From the NCBI GenBank assembly GCA_963753845.1, contig CAVWEI010000001.1, positions 248,001 to 312,000 on the forward strand: DNA of 64,000 bases. The letters are read 5' to 3'. The notes under the pieces are model-generated. The model was not told where the DNA came from and did no database searches. It saw only the letters and a program-made list of their open reading frames with translations. Positions 15,672 to 24,443 of the stretch are shown here, one piece after another. How positions within the stretch are numbered: the stretch's first letter is position 1; each line of letters starts with the position of its first letter. The position numbers and the translations under genes were made by a program. Source of the stretch: Thiosocius sp963753845. GTDB taxonomy: Bacteria > Pseudomonadota > Gammaproteobacteria > Chromatiales > Chromatiaceae.

Positions 15672-16922
15672 ATGGCGATCGACCAGTATCCAACACCCAT
15701 GCTCGACCAGCTCGAGGACGGCCCGTGGCCCAGCTTCATCAGCGGCATCAAGCGCCTGCGTGATGAGCACCCGGAAGCCCGTATCAACGAAATGACCAAC
15801 TCCCTGTTGGGTCAGCTCGAGCATTCGTACGAAACCCGCAAGGGTTACTGGAAGGGCGGTACCGTTTCCGTTTACGGATATGGTGGCGGCATCATTCCGC
15901 GTTTTTCCGAGGTCGGTAAGGCCTTTCCCAAATCGAAAGAATTCCACACCCTGCGCGTACAGCCACCGGCGGGTAACCACTACTCCACGTCGATGCTGCG
16001 TCAGTTGGCCGACAGCTGGGAGAAGTGGGGTTCCGGCCTGGTGACCTTCCACGGTCAGACTGGCAACATCATGTTTATCGGTACGGATACCGAGAACACC
16101 CAGCACTTCTTCGATGAGATCAACGACTACGGTTGGGATCTCGGTGGCGCCGGGCCCTGTGTGCGTACCGCCATGTCATGCGTCGGTGCTGCGCGCTGCG
16201 AAATGTCCTGCACCAACGAGCAGAAGGCCCACCGTTTGCTGGTGAACAACTTCACCGACGACGTGCACCGCCCGGCCCTGCCTTACAAGTTCAAGTTCAA
16301 GGTCTCCGGTTGTCCGAACGACTGCCAGAACGCCATCGAGCGCGCCGACTTTGCGGTCATCGGTACCTGGCGTGACGACATGAAGGTCAACCAGGAAGAA
16401 TGGAAAGGCTACGTGGGCCGCAAGGGTCGCCAGCATGTGATCGACAACATCATCACCCGCTGCCCCACCAACGCCCTTACCCTGAAGGATGACGATTCGC
16501 TCGAGGTCAACAACAGGGACTGCGTGCGCTGCATGCACTGTCTGAACGTTGTGCCCAAAGCGCTGCATCCCGGCGATGACAAGGGTGTGACCATCCTGAT
16601 CGGTGGCAAGCGTACGCTGAAGATCGGCGACCTGATGGGCACCGTGGTGGTGCCGTTCAAGAAGCTGGAAACCGAGGAAGACTGGGAATCCATCGTCGAG
16701 CTCGCCGAAGAGATTATCGATTTCTGGGCCGAGAATGCCCTGGAGCACGAGCGTTGTGGCGAGATGATCGAACGTATCGGCCTGGTCAACTTCCTCGAAG
16801 GTATCGATGTCGATGTCGATCCGAACATGGTCAACCATCCGCGTGAATGTTCATACGTTCGCATGGACGGTTGGGATGACGAGGCAGTCAAGTGGTTCGA
16901 GCGTCAGGCCGAAGCGTCCTGA
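15672..16922 (+). CDS. dsrA: Reverse-type dissimilatory sulfite reductase, alpha subunit
   Basis: A 416-residue protein. Siroheme-[4Fe4S] ligands are C170/C176 with C214/C218 (CVGAARC and CPNDC). A ferredoxin-like insert carries C264, C284, C287 and C290 (RDCVRCMHC). The length and motifs fit DsrA. With DsrB it forms the cytoplasmic alpha2beta2 enzyme; in sulfur oxidisers it runs in the oxidative direction, turning DsrC-bound sulfur into sulfite. The presence of dsrL and dsrEFH marks the oxidative type. AGGAGAAACAGCG precedes the ATG. It is the first gene of the dsr operon, with the palindromes described above upstream and a strong hairpin after its stop. Confidence 0.97.
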   Translation: MAIDQYPTPMLDQLEDGPWPSFISGIKRLRDEHPEARINEMTNSLLGQLEHSYETRKGYWKGGTVSVYGYGGGIIPRFSEVGKAFPKSKEFHTLRVQPPAGNHYSTSMLRQLADSWEKWGSGLVTFHGQTGNIMFIGTDTENTQHFFDEINDYGWDLGGAGPCVRTAMSCVGAARCEMSCTNEQKAHRLLVNNFTDDVHRPALPYKFKFKVSGCPNDCQNAIERADFAVIGTWRDDMKVNQEEWKGYVGRKGRQHVIDNIITRCPTNALTLKDDDSLEVNNRDCVRCMHCLNVVPKALHPGDDKGVTILIGGKRTLKIGDLMGTVVVPFKKLETEEDWESIVELAEEIIDFWAENALEHERCGEMIERIGLVNFLEGIDVDVDPNMVNHPRECSYVRMDGWDDEAVKWFERQAEAS

Positions 16923-16949
16923 TCAAGACCGCCCGATAGAGAACAGTGT

Positions 16950-16986
16950 CCCTGCAAAGTGGCTGCCTGGCAGCCACTTTGCAGGG
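16950..16986 (+). promoter_or_regulatory. Perfect 18-bp hairpin between dsrA and dsrB
   Basis: CCCTGCAAAGTGGCTGCC at 16950-16967 pairs perfectly with GGCAGCCACTTTGCAGGG at 16969-16986. No T tract follows, so it is more likely an mRNA-stabilising or processing element than a terminator. It lies 27 bp after the dsrA stop and 40 bp before dsrB. Confidence 0.75.
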
Positions 16987-17025
16987 GAAGCTTTACGCGA
17001 ATAGCCCCGCTTTTTGGAGGGAAAA

Positions 17026-18099
17026 ATGGCGAAAGAAATGCGCGAGCCGATCGAGACAGGTTGCCCCGATCCGTTCCAGTACATGCACCCGGTAATGCGT
17101 CGCAACTTCGGTATGTGGGCTTACCATACTCATCCCCGCCCCGGCGTCCTGCTGCACGTGGCCAAGAACGGCGACAAGTGCTGGACCATCCGTGTCGGTA
17201 CCCAGCGTATCCTCGATGTATTCACCCTGCGCAAGCTCTGTGACATCGGCGATACCTACGGCGAAGGCTATGTCCACTTCACCATCCGCTCGAACATCGA
17301 GTACATGGTCACCGACGAAGCCAAGGTTCAGCCGCTGATCGACGAGATCGAGAAGGCCGGTTTTATCGTGGGTGGTACCCAGAACTCGGTCACCATGATC
17401 TCGCATACCCAGGGATGGCTGCACTGCGACATCCCGGGCACCGATGCATCGGGCGTGGTCAAGTCCATGATGGACGAGCTGATCGACGAGTTCCGGGAAG
17501 CGAACATGCCGAACCGTGTCCACATCACCACTTCGTGCTGCCAGATCAACTGTGGTGGCCAGGGTGACATCGCAATCAACGTTCAGCATACCAAGCCGCC
17601 GAAGATCAATCACGACCTGGTTGCCAACGTGTGTGAACGTCCTACGGTTGTGGCGCGTTGCCCGGTTGCGGCCATCCGGCCCGCCATGGTCAACGGCAAG
17701 CCCTCGCTGGAGGTCGACGAGAAGAAGTGCATCTGTTGTGGTGCCTGCTTCCCGCCATGTCCGCCGATGCAGATCAACGACGCCGAGCACACCAAGCTGG
17801 CGATCTGGGTGGGTGGTAACCATTCCAATGCACGGGGCAAGCCGACCTTCCAGAAGCTGGTTGCGGCCGGCATCCCGAACAACCCGCCGCGCTGGCCGGA
17901 AGCGACTGCAATCGTCAAGCGTATCTTGCAGGCCTACAAGGAAGGCGCGCGCGATTGGGAGCGTATCAACGAGTGGATCGAGCGTATCGGCTGGCCGCGT
18001 TTTTTCGAAACCGTCGAGCTGCCGTTCACGAAGTACCACATCGACAACTGGCGTGGTTCCCGTAAGAGCTTGAACTCCTCCACCTACATCCGCTTCTGA
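17026..18099 (+). CDS. dsrB: Reverse-type dissimilatory sulfite reductase, beta subunit
   Basis: A 357-residue partner of DsrA, starting at ATG 17026 behind GGAGGG (an ATG at 17014 lacks a ribosome site). C171/C172 and C176 (TSCCQINCGG) hold the siroheme-cluster region, and C235, C238, C241 and C245 (KKCICCGACFPPC) make the ferredoxin-type cluster. The length and motif pattern are typical of DsrB. DsrAB is the catalytic core of the pathway, working with DsrC, DsrL and DsrMKJOP. Confidence 0.97.
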   Translation: MAKEMREPIETGCPDPFQYMHPVMRRNFGMWAYHTHPRPGVLLHVAKNGDKCWTIRVGTQRILDVFTLRKLCDIGDTYGEGYVHFTIRSNIEYMVTDEAKVQPLIDEIEKAGFIVGGTQNSVTMISHTQGWLHCDIPGTDASGVVKSMMDELIDEFREANMPNRVHITTSCCQINCGGQGDIAINVQHTKPPKINHDLVANVCERPTVVARCPVAAIRPAMVNGKPSLEVDEKKCICCGACFPPCPPMQINDAEHTKLAIWVGGNHSNARGKPTFQKLVAAGIPNNPPRWPEATAIVKRILQAYKEGARDWERINEWIERIGWPRFFETVELPFTKYHIDNWRGSRKSLNSSTYIRF

Positions 18100-18129
18100 T
18101 CGCGGTTACAGACGAGGTCATACGCAGTC

Positions 18130-18522
18130 ATGAAACTGGCAGTACAGGTGAACGAGGGTCCCTACCAGCATCAGGCGACCGACTCGGCATACCACTTCAC
18201 AAAGGCGGCCCTGGAGAAGGGCCACGAAGTGTTCCGTGTGTTCTTCTACCACGACGGTGTGCTCAACGGCACCCGTCTGACCACGCCGCCGCAGGACGAT
18301 CGCAATATCGTCAATCGCTGGGTGGAACTGGCTGAGAAGTATGACCTCGATCTGGTCCTCTGCGTGGCCGCGGCGCAGCGCCGTGGCCTCGTGGACGACG
18401 GTGAGGCGGAGCGCAATGGCAAGGATGCGACCAACATCGCCCCCAAGTTCCGTATCTCGGGGCTGGGTCAGTTGATCGAGGCGGCCATCCAGAGCGAACG
18501 TCTTGTCGTATTCGGTGATTGA
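18130..18522 (+). CDS. dsrE: DsrE sulfurtransferase subunit
   Basis: 130 residues with the DsrE/TusD fold (MKLAVQVNEGPYQHQATDSA). The sulfur-carrying Cys is at residue 78 (DLVLCVAAAQRRG), as in Allochromatium DsrE. It forms a hexameric DsrEFH complex that passes persulfide sulfur from TusA to DsrC in the cytoplasm. dsrF begins 14 bp after its stop. Presence of the active Cys and dsrEFH order confirm the oxidative pathway type. Confidence 0.95.
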   Translation: MKLAVQVNEGPYQHQATDSAYHFTKAALEKGHEVFRVFFYHDGVLNGTRLTTPPQDDRNIVNRWVELAEKYDLDLVLCVAAAQRRGLVDDGEAERNGKDATNIAPKFRISGLGQLIEAAIQSERLVVFGD

Positions 18523-18536
18523 GGGAGATTGCAACG

Positions 18537-18941
18537 ATGTCTGATATCAAGAAGTTCATGTATCTGAACCGTCGCGCTCCCTACGGCACCATATACGCCT
18601 GGGAGTCGCTCGAAGTCATATTGATCGGTGCAGCATTCGATCAGGAAGTCAGCCTGATGTGCATGGATGACGGTGTGTACCAGCTGGTCAAGGGCAGCGA
18701 TACCTCGCAGTCCGACATGAAGAATTTCATGCCGACCTTCCGTACCCTGGGTGACTACGGTGTCCGTCACATGTATGTCGACAAGGCCTCTCTGGAGGCG
18801 CGCGGTCTGACCCAGGACGACCTTATCGAAGTGGCCTGGGAAGACTTTGAGACCGAGGAAGAGGTCGACAACATCGTCGAAGTCGTGGATACGGATCAGG
18901 TTGCAAAGCTGATGGCCGAATCCGAAGTCGTATTCAGTTGA
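18537..18941 (+). CDS. dsrF: DsrF sulfurtransferase complex subunit
   Basis: 134 residues starting at ATG 18537 (the ATG at 18519 is inside the DsrE stop region). MSDIKKFMYLNRRAPYGTIY is the TusC/DsrF start. The family member lacks an essential persulfide Cys; the only Cys here is in SLMCMDDGVYQL. It builds the DsrEFH ring with DsrE and DsrH. GAGGGAGATTG precedes the start. Confidence 0.93.
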   Translation: MSDIKKFMYLNRRAPYGTIYAWESLEVILIGAAFDQEVSLMCMDDGVYQLVKGSDTSQSDMKNFMPTFRTLGDYGVRHMYVDKASLEARGLTQDDLIEVAWEDFETEEEVDNIVEVVDTDQVAKLMAESEVVFS

Positions 18942-18950
18942 GGTAATCCG

Positions 18951-19259
18951 ATGGCTGATCTGCACACAGTTAACAAATCACCGTTCGAAAAGGGCTCGCT
19001 GGAAACGGCAATCAAGTGCTCATTGGCAGGGTCGTCGATCCTGCTGATAGAAGACGGTGTCTATGGCGCCACCAAGGGCACCGTAGTGGAAGACATGGTG
19101 AAAGGTGCGATGGGCGACAGGAAAGTCTACGCTCTGAAATCCGACCTCATGGCTCGCGCCATAAAGGAAGATCGTGTGATCGACGGTATTGAGATCGTCG
19201 ATTACGCAGGATTCGTCGATTTGGTTGAGGCCAACGACAAAGTACAGGCCTGGCTGTAA
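18951..19259 (+). CDS. dsrH: DsrH sulfurtransferase complex subunit
   Basis: 102 residues of the TusB/DsrH family (MADLHTVNKSPFEKGSLETA). Cys23 (AIKCSLAG) is in the position of the semi-conserved Cys of DsrH, with SSILLIEDGVYGA following. It completes the DsrEFH ring. The gene lies 9 bp after dsrF. Confidence 0.93.
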   Translation: MADLHTVNKSPFEKGSLETAIKCSLAGSSILLIEDGVYGATKGTVVEDMVKGAMGDRKVYALKSDLMARAIKEDRVIDGIEIVDYAGFVDLVEANDKVQAWL

Positions 19260-19300
19260 GGCCGACCGATTTTGACAACTCTTTCTAAGAGGAGATAGAT

Positions 19301-19633
19301 ATGCCTATCGAAGTAGATGGTAAGACCTTTGAAACCGACGAAGAAGGTTATCTGGCGAATATCAACGAGTGGGTCCCCGGTGTCGCCGGTGTGATGGCCG
19401 CAGAAGATGACTTGGAGCTCACCGATGAGCACTGGGACATCATCAACTTCCTGCGTGAGTACTACGAAGAGTACCAGATCGCCCCGGCCGTCCGCGTGCT
19501 GACGAAGGCCGTCGGTAAGAAGCTGGGCAAGGACAAGGGCAACAGCAAATACCTCTATGGTCTGTTCCCATACGGCCCCGGCAAGCAGGCTTGCCGTTAC
19601 GCCGGGCTGCCGAAGCCGACCGGCTGCGTCTGA
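19301..19633 (+). CDS. dsrC: DsrC sulfur-carrier protein with both C-terminal cysteines
   Basis: 110 residues starting with MPIEVDGKTFETDEEGYLAN. The C-terminal arm GKQACRYAGLPKPTGCV has both conserved cysteines (C98 and C109), which form the DsrC trisulfide substrate of DsrAB. This is the functional DsrC; the paralogue at 12091 lacks both. AAGAGGAGATAGAT precedes the start. It is a small, soluble, high-abundance substrate protein, and a perfect hairpin follows its stop. Confidence 0.97.
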   Translation: MPIEVDGKTFETDEEGYLANINEWVPGVAGVMAAEDDLELTDEHWDIINFLREYYEEYQIAPAVRVLTKAVGKKLGKDKGNSKYLYGLFPYGPGKQACRYAGLPKPTGCV

Positions 19634-19647
19634 TCCGTTGCTGATCC

Positions 19648-19675
19648 CCGGACGGGTCGAGAATGACCCGTCCGG
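19648..19675 (+). promoter_or_regulatory. Perfect 11-bp hairpin between dsrC and dsrM
   Basis: CCGGACGGGTC (19648-19658) pairs with GACCCGTCCGG (19665-19675) around GAGAAT. There is no T tract, so it could stabilise the dsrC-containing mRNA fragment or partly attenuate transcription into dsrM. Confidence 0.7.
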
Positions 19676-19705
19676 CTCATGAATCGTAGAGAGGTTTTCG
19701 GAAAC

Positions 19706-20449
19706 ATGACGTTTCTGACGGTTGCATTCGCTGCACTATTTTACGCCGCTACCCTGCTGCTGGTAGTGGGTCTGGCCCGCCGGATCTCGCTCTACTGGAG
19801 AACCCCGGCACCGCTCAAGATCCCTACCACACCCGCGCCTGTGACCCAGGGCGGCGTGGTATTGCGCATGTTCCGTGAAGTGGTGTTTTTCGAAAGCCTT
19901 TTCAAATCGACCAAGTGGACCTGGCTGTTCGGCTGGGTATTCCATATGGCATTGTTCGCCGTATTGTTCCGCCATCTGCGTTACTTCACCGAAATCGAAT
20001 GGCTAATGGCGCTTTTGGCGTTCGTCGGTCCGCTGTTCAAATATCTGGCGTTCGCAATGATCATCGGCCTGCTGGGCCTGTGGGCACGCCGCCTTCTGGT
20101 CGATCGCGTGCGCTACATCTCGGCGCCATCGGACCACCTTATGCTGCTGTTGCTTCTGTTGATCGGGGTCAGCGGCGCCATGACGACCTTCGTGACCCAC
20201 ACCGACGTGGTGGCGGTGAAGGGCTTTTTCCGCGCACTGATGACCTTCAGCTTCAGCGATATGCCGAATCTGCCAACCGACCCCTTTATGGTCGTTCACC
20301 TGTTGCTGGTAGCTGTGTTGATGATCATCTTCCCGATCAGCAAGCTGCTGCATGCGCCGGGTGTATTCTTCAGCCCGACCCGCAACCAGGTCGACAACCC
20401 TCGCGAGCAGCGCCATGTCTCAGACTGGGCGCGCAAGCTGGAACAGTAA
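19706..20449 (+). CDS. dsrM: DsrM, membrane cytochrome b subunit
   Basis: An inner-membrane protein with five hydrophobic segments related to NarI, containing His residues for heme b binding (GWVFHMALFAVLFRHLRYFTE). MTFLTVAFAALFYAATLLLV at 19706 is the likely start (247 aa); an upstream in-frame ATG at 19679 has no ribosome site. DsrM pairs with DsrK in the DsrMKJOP complex, which exchanges electrons between DsrC thiols and the quinone pool. The gene is followed 21 bp later by dsrK. Confidence 0.92.
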   Translation: MTFLTVAFAALFYAATLLLVVGLARRISLYWRTPAPLKIPTTPAPVTQGGVVLRMFREVVFFESLFKSTKWTWLFGWVFHMALFAVLFRHLRYFTEIEWLMALLAFVGPLFKYLAFAMIIGLLGLWARRLLVDRVRYISAPSDHLMLLLLLLIGVSGAMTTFVTHTDVVAVKGFFRALMTFSFSDMPNLPTDPFMVVHLLLVAVLMIIFPISKLLHAPGVFFSPTRNQVDNPREQRHVSDWARKLEQ

Positions 20450-20470
20450 GCCGGAGCAAGGTCAGCGAAT

Positions 20471-22006
20471 ATGGCAAAAGTAGAATTCAAGATTCCTGAG
20501 CTGAAAGAGTATCCGGAAGTGCCGCCGGTCGTGCCGGGCACGATGGCGCACAGCAAGCCGTTCATTGCCAAACCGGAGTTTCAGGAGCCCCTGGGTTTCC
20601 CCGGCGAGCTGCCCGACGACTGGCATGACAAGGCCATCGAAGCGATGGGCGACCTGCTCGGCAAGTACCGCTCTCTGCAGGTCTATCTGGACTCCTGCGT
20701 GAAATGCGGTGCCTGCACCGACAAGTGCCACTACTATCTGGGCACCAGCGACCCCAAAAACATGCCCGTCGGCCGCCAGGATTTGCTGCGAAAGGTCTAT
20801 CGCCGCCATTTCACCTTTGCGGGCAAGTATTTCCCCAAGCTGGTGGGCGCCGAAGACCTTACCAAAGAGGTGCTGGACGACTGGTACAGCTACTTCCACC
20901 AGTGCTCCCAGTGTCGTCGTTGCTCGGTCTTCTGCCCCTATGGCATAGATACCGCCGAGATCTCGATGGCCGCGCGCGAGATCATGGACCGCATTGGTGT
21001 GGGCCAGAAGTACTGCAACGAAATCATTGCCAAGGTCTACAAGATCGGCAACAACCTGGGCCTGCCGGAGCCGGCTCTGGCCGACACGCTCGAAGGCCTG
21101 GAAGAAGACGTCGAGGATGAGACGGGCGTGGCGGTAAAGTACCCGCTCGACGTCAAAGGTGCGGATATCCTGCTGGTTACGCCATCTGCCGACTTCTTTG
21201 CCGAGCCGCATGTCGACGGTCTGATCGGATATGGCAAGGTCTTTCACGAGGCCGGCGTATCCTGGACCCTGAGTTCCAAGGCATCGGAGGCCGCCAACTT
21301 CGGCATGTTCATCGGTTCCTACGAGAACATGCGGCGCGTGTCCATGCGGATCCGCGAGGCGGCACTGGAGTTAGGCGTCAAGCGCATCATCTTTGGCGAG
21401 TGCGGTCATGCCTGGCGTGTCGCCTACAGCTTTCTGAACACCCTGGCTGGCCCATTCGACTTCCTCGATCCAAAGTACCCGGTGCCCCAGCATATCCTGG
21501 AGTTCACCTGGAACGAGATCCAGAAAGGCACACTGAATATCGACAAGTCGGCTAACGACGACATGGTTCTGACCTTCCACGATTCATGCAACGTGGCGCG
21601 TGCCTCGCGCATGGGGCCGGAGCCGGGCGGGCAGTTCAAGATCCCGCGCAATGTGATCAAGGCGGTGTGCAACAACTTTGTCGATATGGCGCCCGAGACC
21701 ATCCACGAGAAAACCTTCTGTTGTGGCGGCGGCGGCGGCCTGTTGACCGACGATCTCATGGAGCTTCGGGTCAAGGGTGCCATGCCACGCATGGAGGCAC
21801 TCAAGAACGTAATCGAGGACCATGGCGTGACCAATATGGCGGCGATCTGCGCGATCTGTAAGTCGCAGTTCACCAAGGTCCTGCCTTACTACGGCATGGA
21901 CATGGACATGATCGTCAGTGTTCATCAACTCGTTTCGAATGCAATCGTCCTGACCGGTCAGACCGGTCAGGACGACGAAGATGAATCTGCAGATGACGCA
22001 GCCTGA
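20471..22006 (+). CDS. dsrK: DsrK, HdrD-like iron-sulfur protein
   Basis: 511 residues related to the catalytic subunit of heterodisulfide reductase. Two [4Fe4S] ferredoxin motifs (SCVKCGACTDKC near residues 75-86, and QCSQCRRCSVFCPYG near 145) precede a CCG domain (FCCGGGGGLL and the second Cys-rich region AICAICKSQF). It is cytoplasmic and faces DsrC, whose disulfide or trisulfide it is thought to reduce or oxidise. DsrM is its membrane anchor. Family assignment is firm. Confidence 0.95.
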   Translation: MAKVEFKIPELKEYPEVPPVVPGTMAHSKPFIAKPEFQEPLGFPGELPDDWHDKAIEAMGDLLGKYRSLQVYLDSCVKCGACTDKCHYYLGTSDPKNMPVGRQDLLRKVYRRHFTFAGKYFPKLVGAEDLTKEVLDDWYSYFHQCSQCRRCSVFCPYGIDTAEISMAAREIMDRIGVGQKYCNEIIAKVYKIGNNLGLPEPALADTLEGLEEDVEDETGVAVKYPLDVKGADILLVTPSADFFAEPHVDGLIGYGKVFHEAGVSWTLSSKASEAANFGMFIGSYENMRRVSMRIREAALELGVKRIIFGECGHAWRVAYSFLNTLAGPFDFLDPKYPVPQHILEFTWNEIQKGTLNIDKSANDDMVLTFHDSCNVARASRMGPEPGGQFKIPRNVIKAVCNNFVDMAPETIHEKTFCCGGGGGLLTDDLMELRVKGAMPRMEALKNVIEDHGVTNMAAICAICKSQFTKVLPYYGMDMDMIVSVHQLVSNAIVLTGQTGQDDEDESADDAA

Positions 22007-22082
22007 GCGCTGGACTTCTGCATCCCAAATAAAATTCGGTCCTGCGGGATCAACTGGGCATTAAAGGTAAGGAGAGTTTTAG

Positions 22083-24041
22083 ATGGCAACTCCTAGCGAT
22101 GAAATGAAAAGCAAACTCACATGGCGCCGTTACGAAGAGGGCGATAGCGAGTGGGGATCCTTTACGGACAAGATCTTCCTCGAGGACACCTCGCACAAAT
22201 GTCCCACCTATGTGCACAAGACCCCGCCCTGTCAGGGTAGCTGCCCTTCCGGCGAGGACATCCGTGGCTGGCTGGCGATCGTGCGCGGTGAGGAGAAGCC
22301 CGCTGGTGACATGAGCTGGCAGGAATACGCCTTCCGTCGTTCGACCGACGCCAATCCGTTCCCATCCATGATGGGGCGTGTCTGCCCGGCGCCTTGTCAG
22401 GACGGCTGTAACCGCAACGAGGTCGAGGACTTCGTCGGCATCAACTCGGTCGAGCAGTTCATCGGTGATACCGCACTGAGCAATGGCTATGGTTTCGAGT
22501 CCGGTCCGGACACCGGTAAGAAAGTCGCTGTCATCGGTGGTGGTCCGGCTGGCATGGCGGGTGCTTATCAGCTGCGTCGCAAAGGCCACGCCGTCACGGT
22601 CTTCGAATCGCAGCCGGAGCTGGGCGGCATGATGCGCTACGGCATCCCCAACTACCGTATCCCGCGCGACAAACTGGCTGGCGAGATCCAGCGCATCGTC
22701 GACATGGGTGTGGAAGTGCGTACCGGTGTCCGCGTCGGCAGCGATGTGACGGTAGAACAGCTCGAGAAGGATTTCGATGCCATCCTGTGGGCGCTGGGCT
22801 GCTGGAGTGGCCGTGGTCTGTTCCTGGACGAGTGGGAAGGCACCCCCAACTGTGTATCCGGAGTCGCCTTCCTCAAGGCCTTCAACGAAGGCCGCATGAA
22901 GGTCACCGCGAACAAGGTGGTGTGTGTGGGTGGTGGCGATACCTCGATCGACGTGGTGTCCGTAGCCCGCCGCCTGGGCCATATCGAGCAGACCAATCCG
23001 ACCGACCGGCCTGAGCTGGTCATCAGCGACGGGTTTGTCGCGCACGATGCGGCCGTGACCGCCGCAAGCCAGGGTTCCGAGGTCACGCTGACCTCGCTGT
23101 TCCCGAAGAGCAACATGACCGCGGCCGAGCACGAGGTTCACGATGCCTTACACGAGGGTGTCACCATCCTCGACGAGGTGATGCCGGTAGGTATCGAGAA
23201 GGATGCAGATGGTCGTGCAACCGGACTGATCATCGCCAAGTGTACGCTCGACAACGGCCGTCCGAGCCCGATCGAGGGCACCGAGCAGACCATCGAGGCG
23301 GACCTGATCGTCTCGGCGATCGGCCAGGGCGGTGATCTGACCGGTCTGGAAGAGTTGGACAATGGTCGTGGACTGATCAACGCCGACGCCTTCTACCAGG
23401 TGCCGGATCGCGAGAAGCATTTTGCGGCAGGCGATATCATCCGTCCGCATTTGCTGACCACCGCGATCGGTCAGGCATCCATCGCTGCGGACTCGATCGA
23501 CGAGTACCTGAACAAGCAGGGACACAAGAAGCGTCCGAAGGTCGACGTGCACCACTTCAATCTCAATCAGAAACTGGCCGAGGCCGGCCTGACGCCCGAG
23601 CATTTCGATGCGAAAGACGTGAACGAGATGCGTGGCACCGCGGATGGCAACTGGGCGGTGCATAATTACGAAGACCGCTCTTTCGCTGAAGTTATTCCGC
23701 ACGACGAACTGTTCCTGGGGCACTTCGATTTTACCCCGCGTATCAAGCGGAACGAAGAAGTGCCTTCGGCCGACGACGTGCTGGGTCACTTCCACGAGCG
23801 CTTGATCGGTCTCGATGAAGATCAGGCCAAGGGCGAAGCCAAGCGTTGCATGAGCTGTGGCATGTGCTTCGAATGTGACAACTGCGTCATCTTCTGCCCG
23901 CAGGATGCGGTGTATCGGGTGAAGAAGGGCGAGTCGACCACCGGCCGTTATGTCGCGACGGACTATTCACGTTGTATCGGTTGCCACATCTGCGCGGATG
24001 TATGCCCCACCGGCTACATCAAGATGGGCATGGGCGAGTAA
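22083..24041 (+). CDS. dsrL: DsrL, NAD(P)H:acceptor iron-sulfur flavoprotein
   Basis: 652 residues, related to the small subunit of glutamate synthase. An N-terminal Cys-rich cluster region (CPTYVHKTPPCQGSCPSGED) is followed by two Rossmann domains (FAD: VIGGGPAGMAGAYQLRRKG; NAD(P): VCVGGGDTSIDVVSVARRLG). The C-terminus has two ferredoxin-type clusters (CMSCGMCFECDNCVIFCP and CIGCHICADVCPTGYIKMG). DsrL takes electrons from DsrAB during sulfide oxidation and reduces NAD(P)+. It is required for oxidative dsr function and distinguishes the oxidative from the reductive set. GGTAAGGAG precedes it. Confidence 0.95.
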   Translation: MATPSDEMKSKLTWRRYEEGDSEWGSFTDKIFLEDTSHKCPTYVHKTPPCQGSCPSGEDIRGWLAIVRGEEKPAGDMSWQEYAFRRSTDANPFPSMMGRVCPAPCQDGCNRNEVEDFVGINSVEQFIGDTALSNGYGFESGPDTGKKVAVIGGGPAGMAGAYQLRRKGHAVTVFESQPELGGMMRYGIPNYRIPRDKLAGEIQRIVDMGVEVRTGVRVGSDVTVEQLEKDFDAILWALGCWSGRGLFLDEWEGTPNCVSGVAFLKAFNEGRMKVTANKVVCVGGGDTSIDVVSVARRLGHIEQTNPTDRPELVISDGFVAHDAAVTAASQGSEVTLTSLFPKSNMTAAEHEVHDALHEGVTILDEVMPVGIEKDADGRATGLIIAKCTLDNGRPSPIEGTEQTIEADLIVSAIGQGGDLTGLEELDNGRGLINADAFYQVPDREKHFAAGDIIRPHLLTTAIGQASIAADSIDEYLNKQGHKKRPKVDVHHFNLNQKLAEAGLTPEHFDAKDVNEMRGTADGNWAVHNYEDRSFAEVIPHDELFLGHFDFTPRIKRNEEVPSADDVLGHFHERLIGLDEDQAKGEAKRCMSCGMCFECDNCVIFCPQDAVYRVKKGESTTGRYVATDYSRCIGCHICADVCPTGYIKMGMGE

Positions 24042-24061
24042 AGGCAGGGGCCTCTGTGGCA

Positions 24062-24442
24062 ATGAAAGGTAACTTTGGCTTGAGTCTGCTGCTGGCATTG
24101 TGCCTGATGCTCCTCGGGGGGCTGGGTGTGGTGTACGCGGGTGAGGGTGTGGAAGGTTCGGCGAAGGCGGACAAGCAGGATGCCTGTGTGGCACCGACCG
24201 CCTTCATGCGCCGCAACCATTTCGAGCTGATCGAACACCAGCGCGACATCACCGTGCACGAAGGTATCCGCAAGACCGATCACAGCCTCGCGGGCTGCGT
24301 CGACTGCCATGTCCGCAAGGACGCCCAAGGCACTCCGGTGCCGGTGAATGCGCCCGGCGAGTTCTGTGCGGCTTGTCACCAGTACGTCGGGGCCTCGCTG
24401 GACTGTTTCGCCTGCCATGCAACCAAGCCCACGGGGAACTGA
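24062..24442 (+). CDS. dsrJ: DsrJ, periplasmic triheme cytochrome c
   Basis: 126 residues starting at ATG 24062. A Sec-type signal anchor (residues 1-26, MKGNFGLSLLLALCLMLLGG) precedes three CXXCH motifs: CVDCH, CAACH and CFACH. This is the usual triheme layout; one heme in DsrJ has unusual His/Cys ligation. It is on the periplasmic side of the DsrMKJOP complex. An alternative GTG start 6 nt upstream is less likely. dsrO begins 1 bp after its stop. Confidence 0.94.
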   Translation: MKGNFGLSLLLALCLMLLGGLGVVYAGEGVEGSAKADKQDACVAPTAFMRRNHFELIEHQRDITVHEGIRKTDHSLAGCVDCHVRKDAQGTPVPVNAPGEFCAACHQYVGASLDCFACHATKPTGN

Positions 24443-24443
24443 G

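Noticed and set aside
12000..15700. CRISPR array near the Cas6-like gene
   Set aside because: I looked for regularly spaced 25-40 bp repeats in both strands around the gene and found none.
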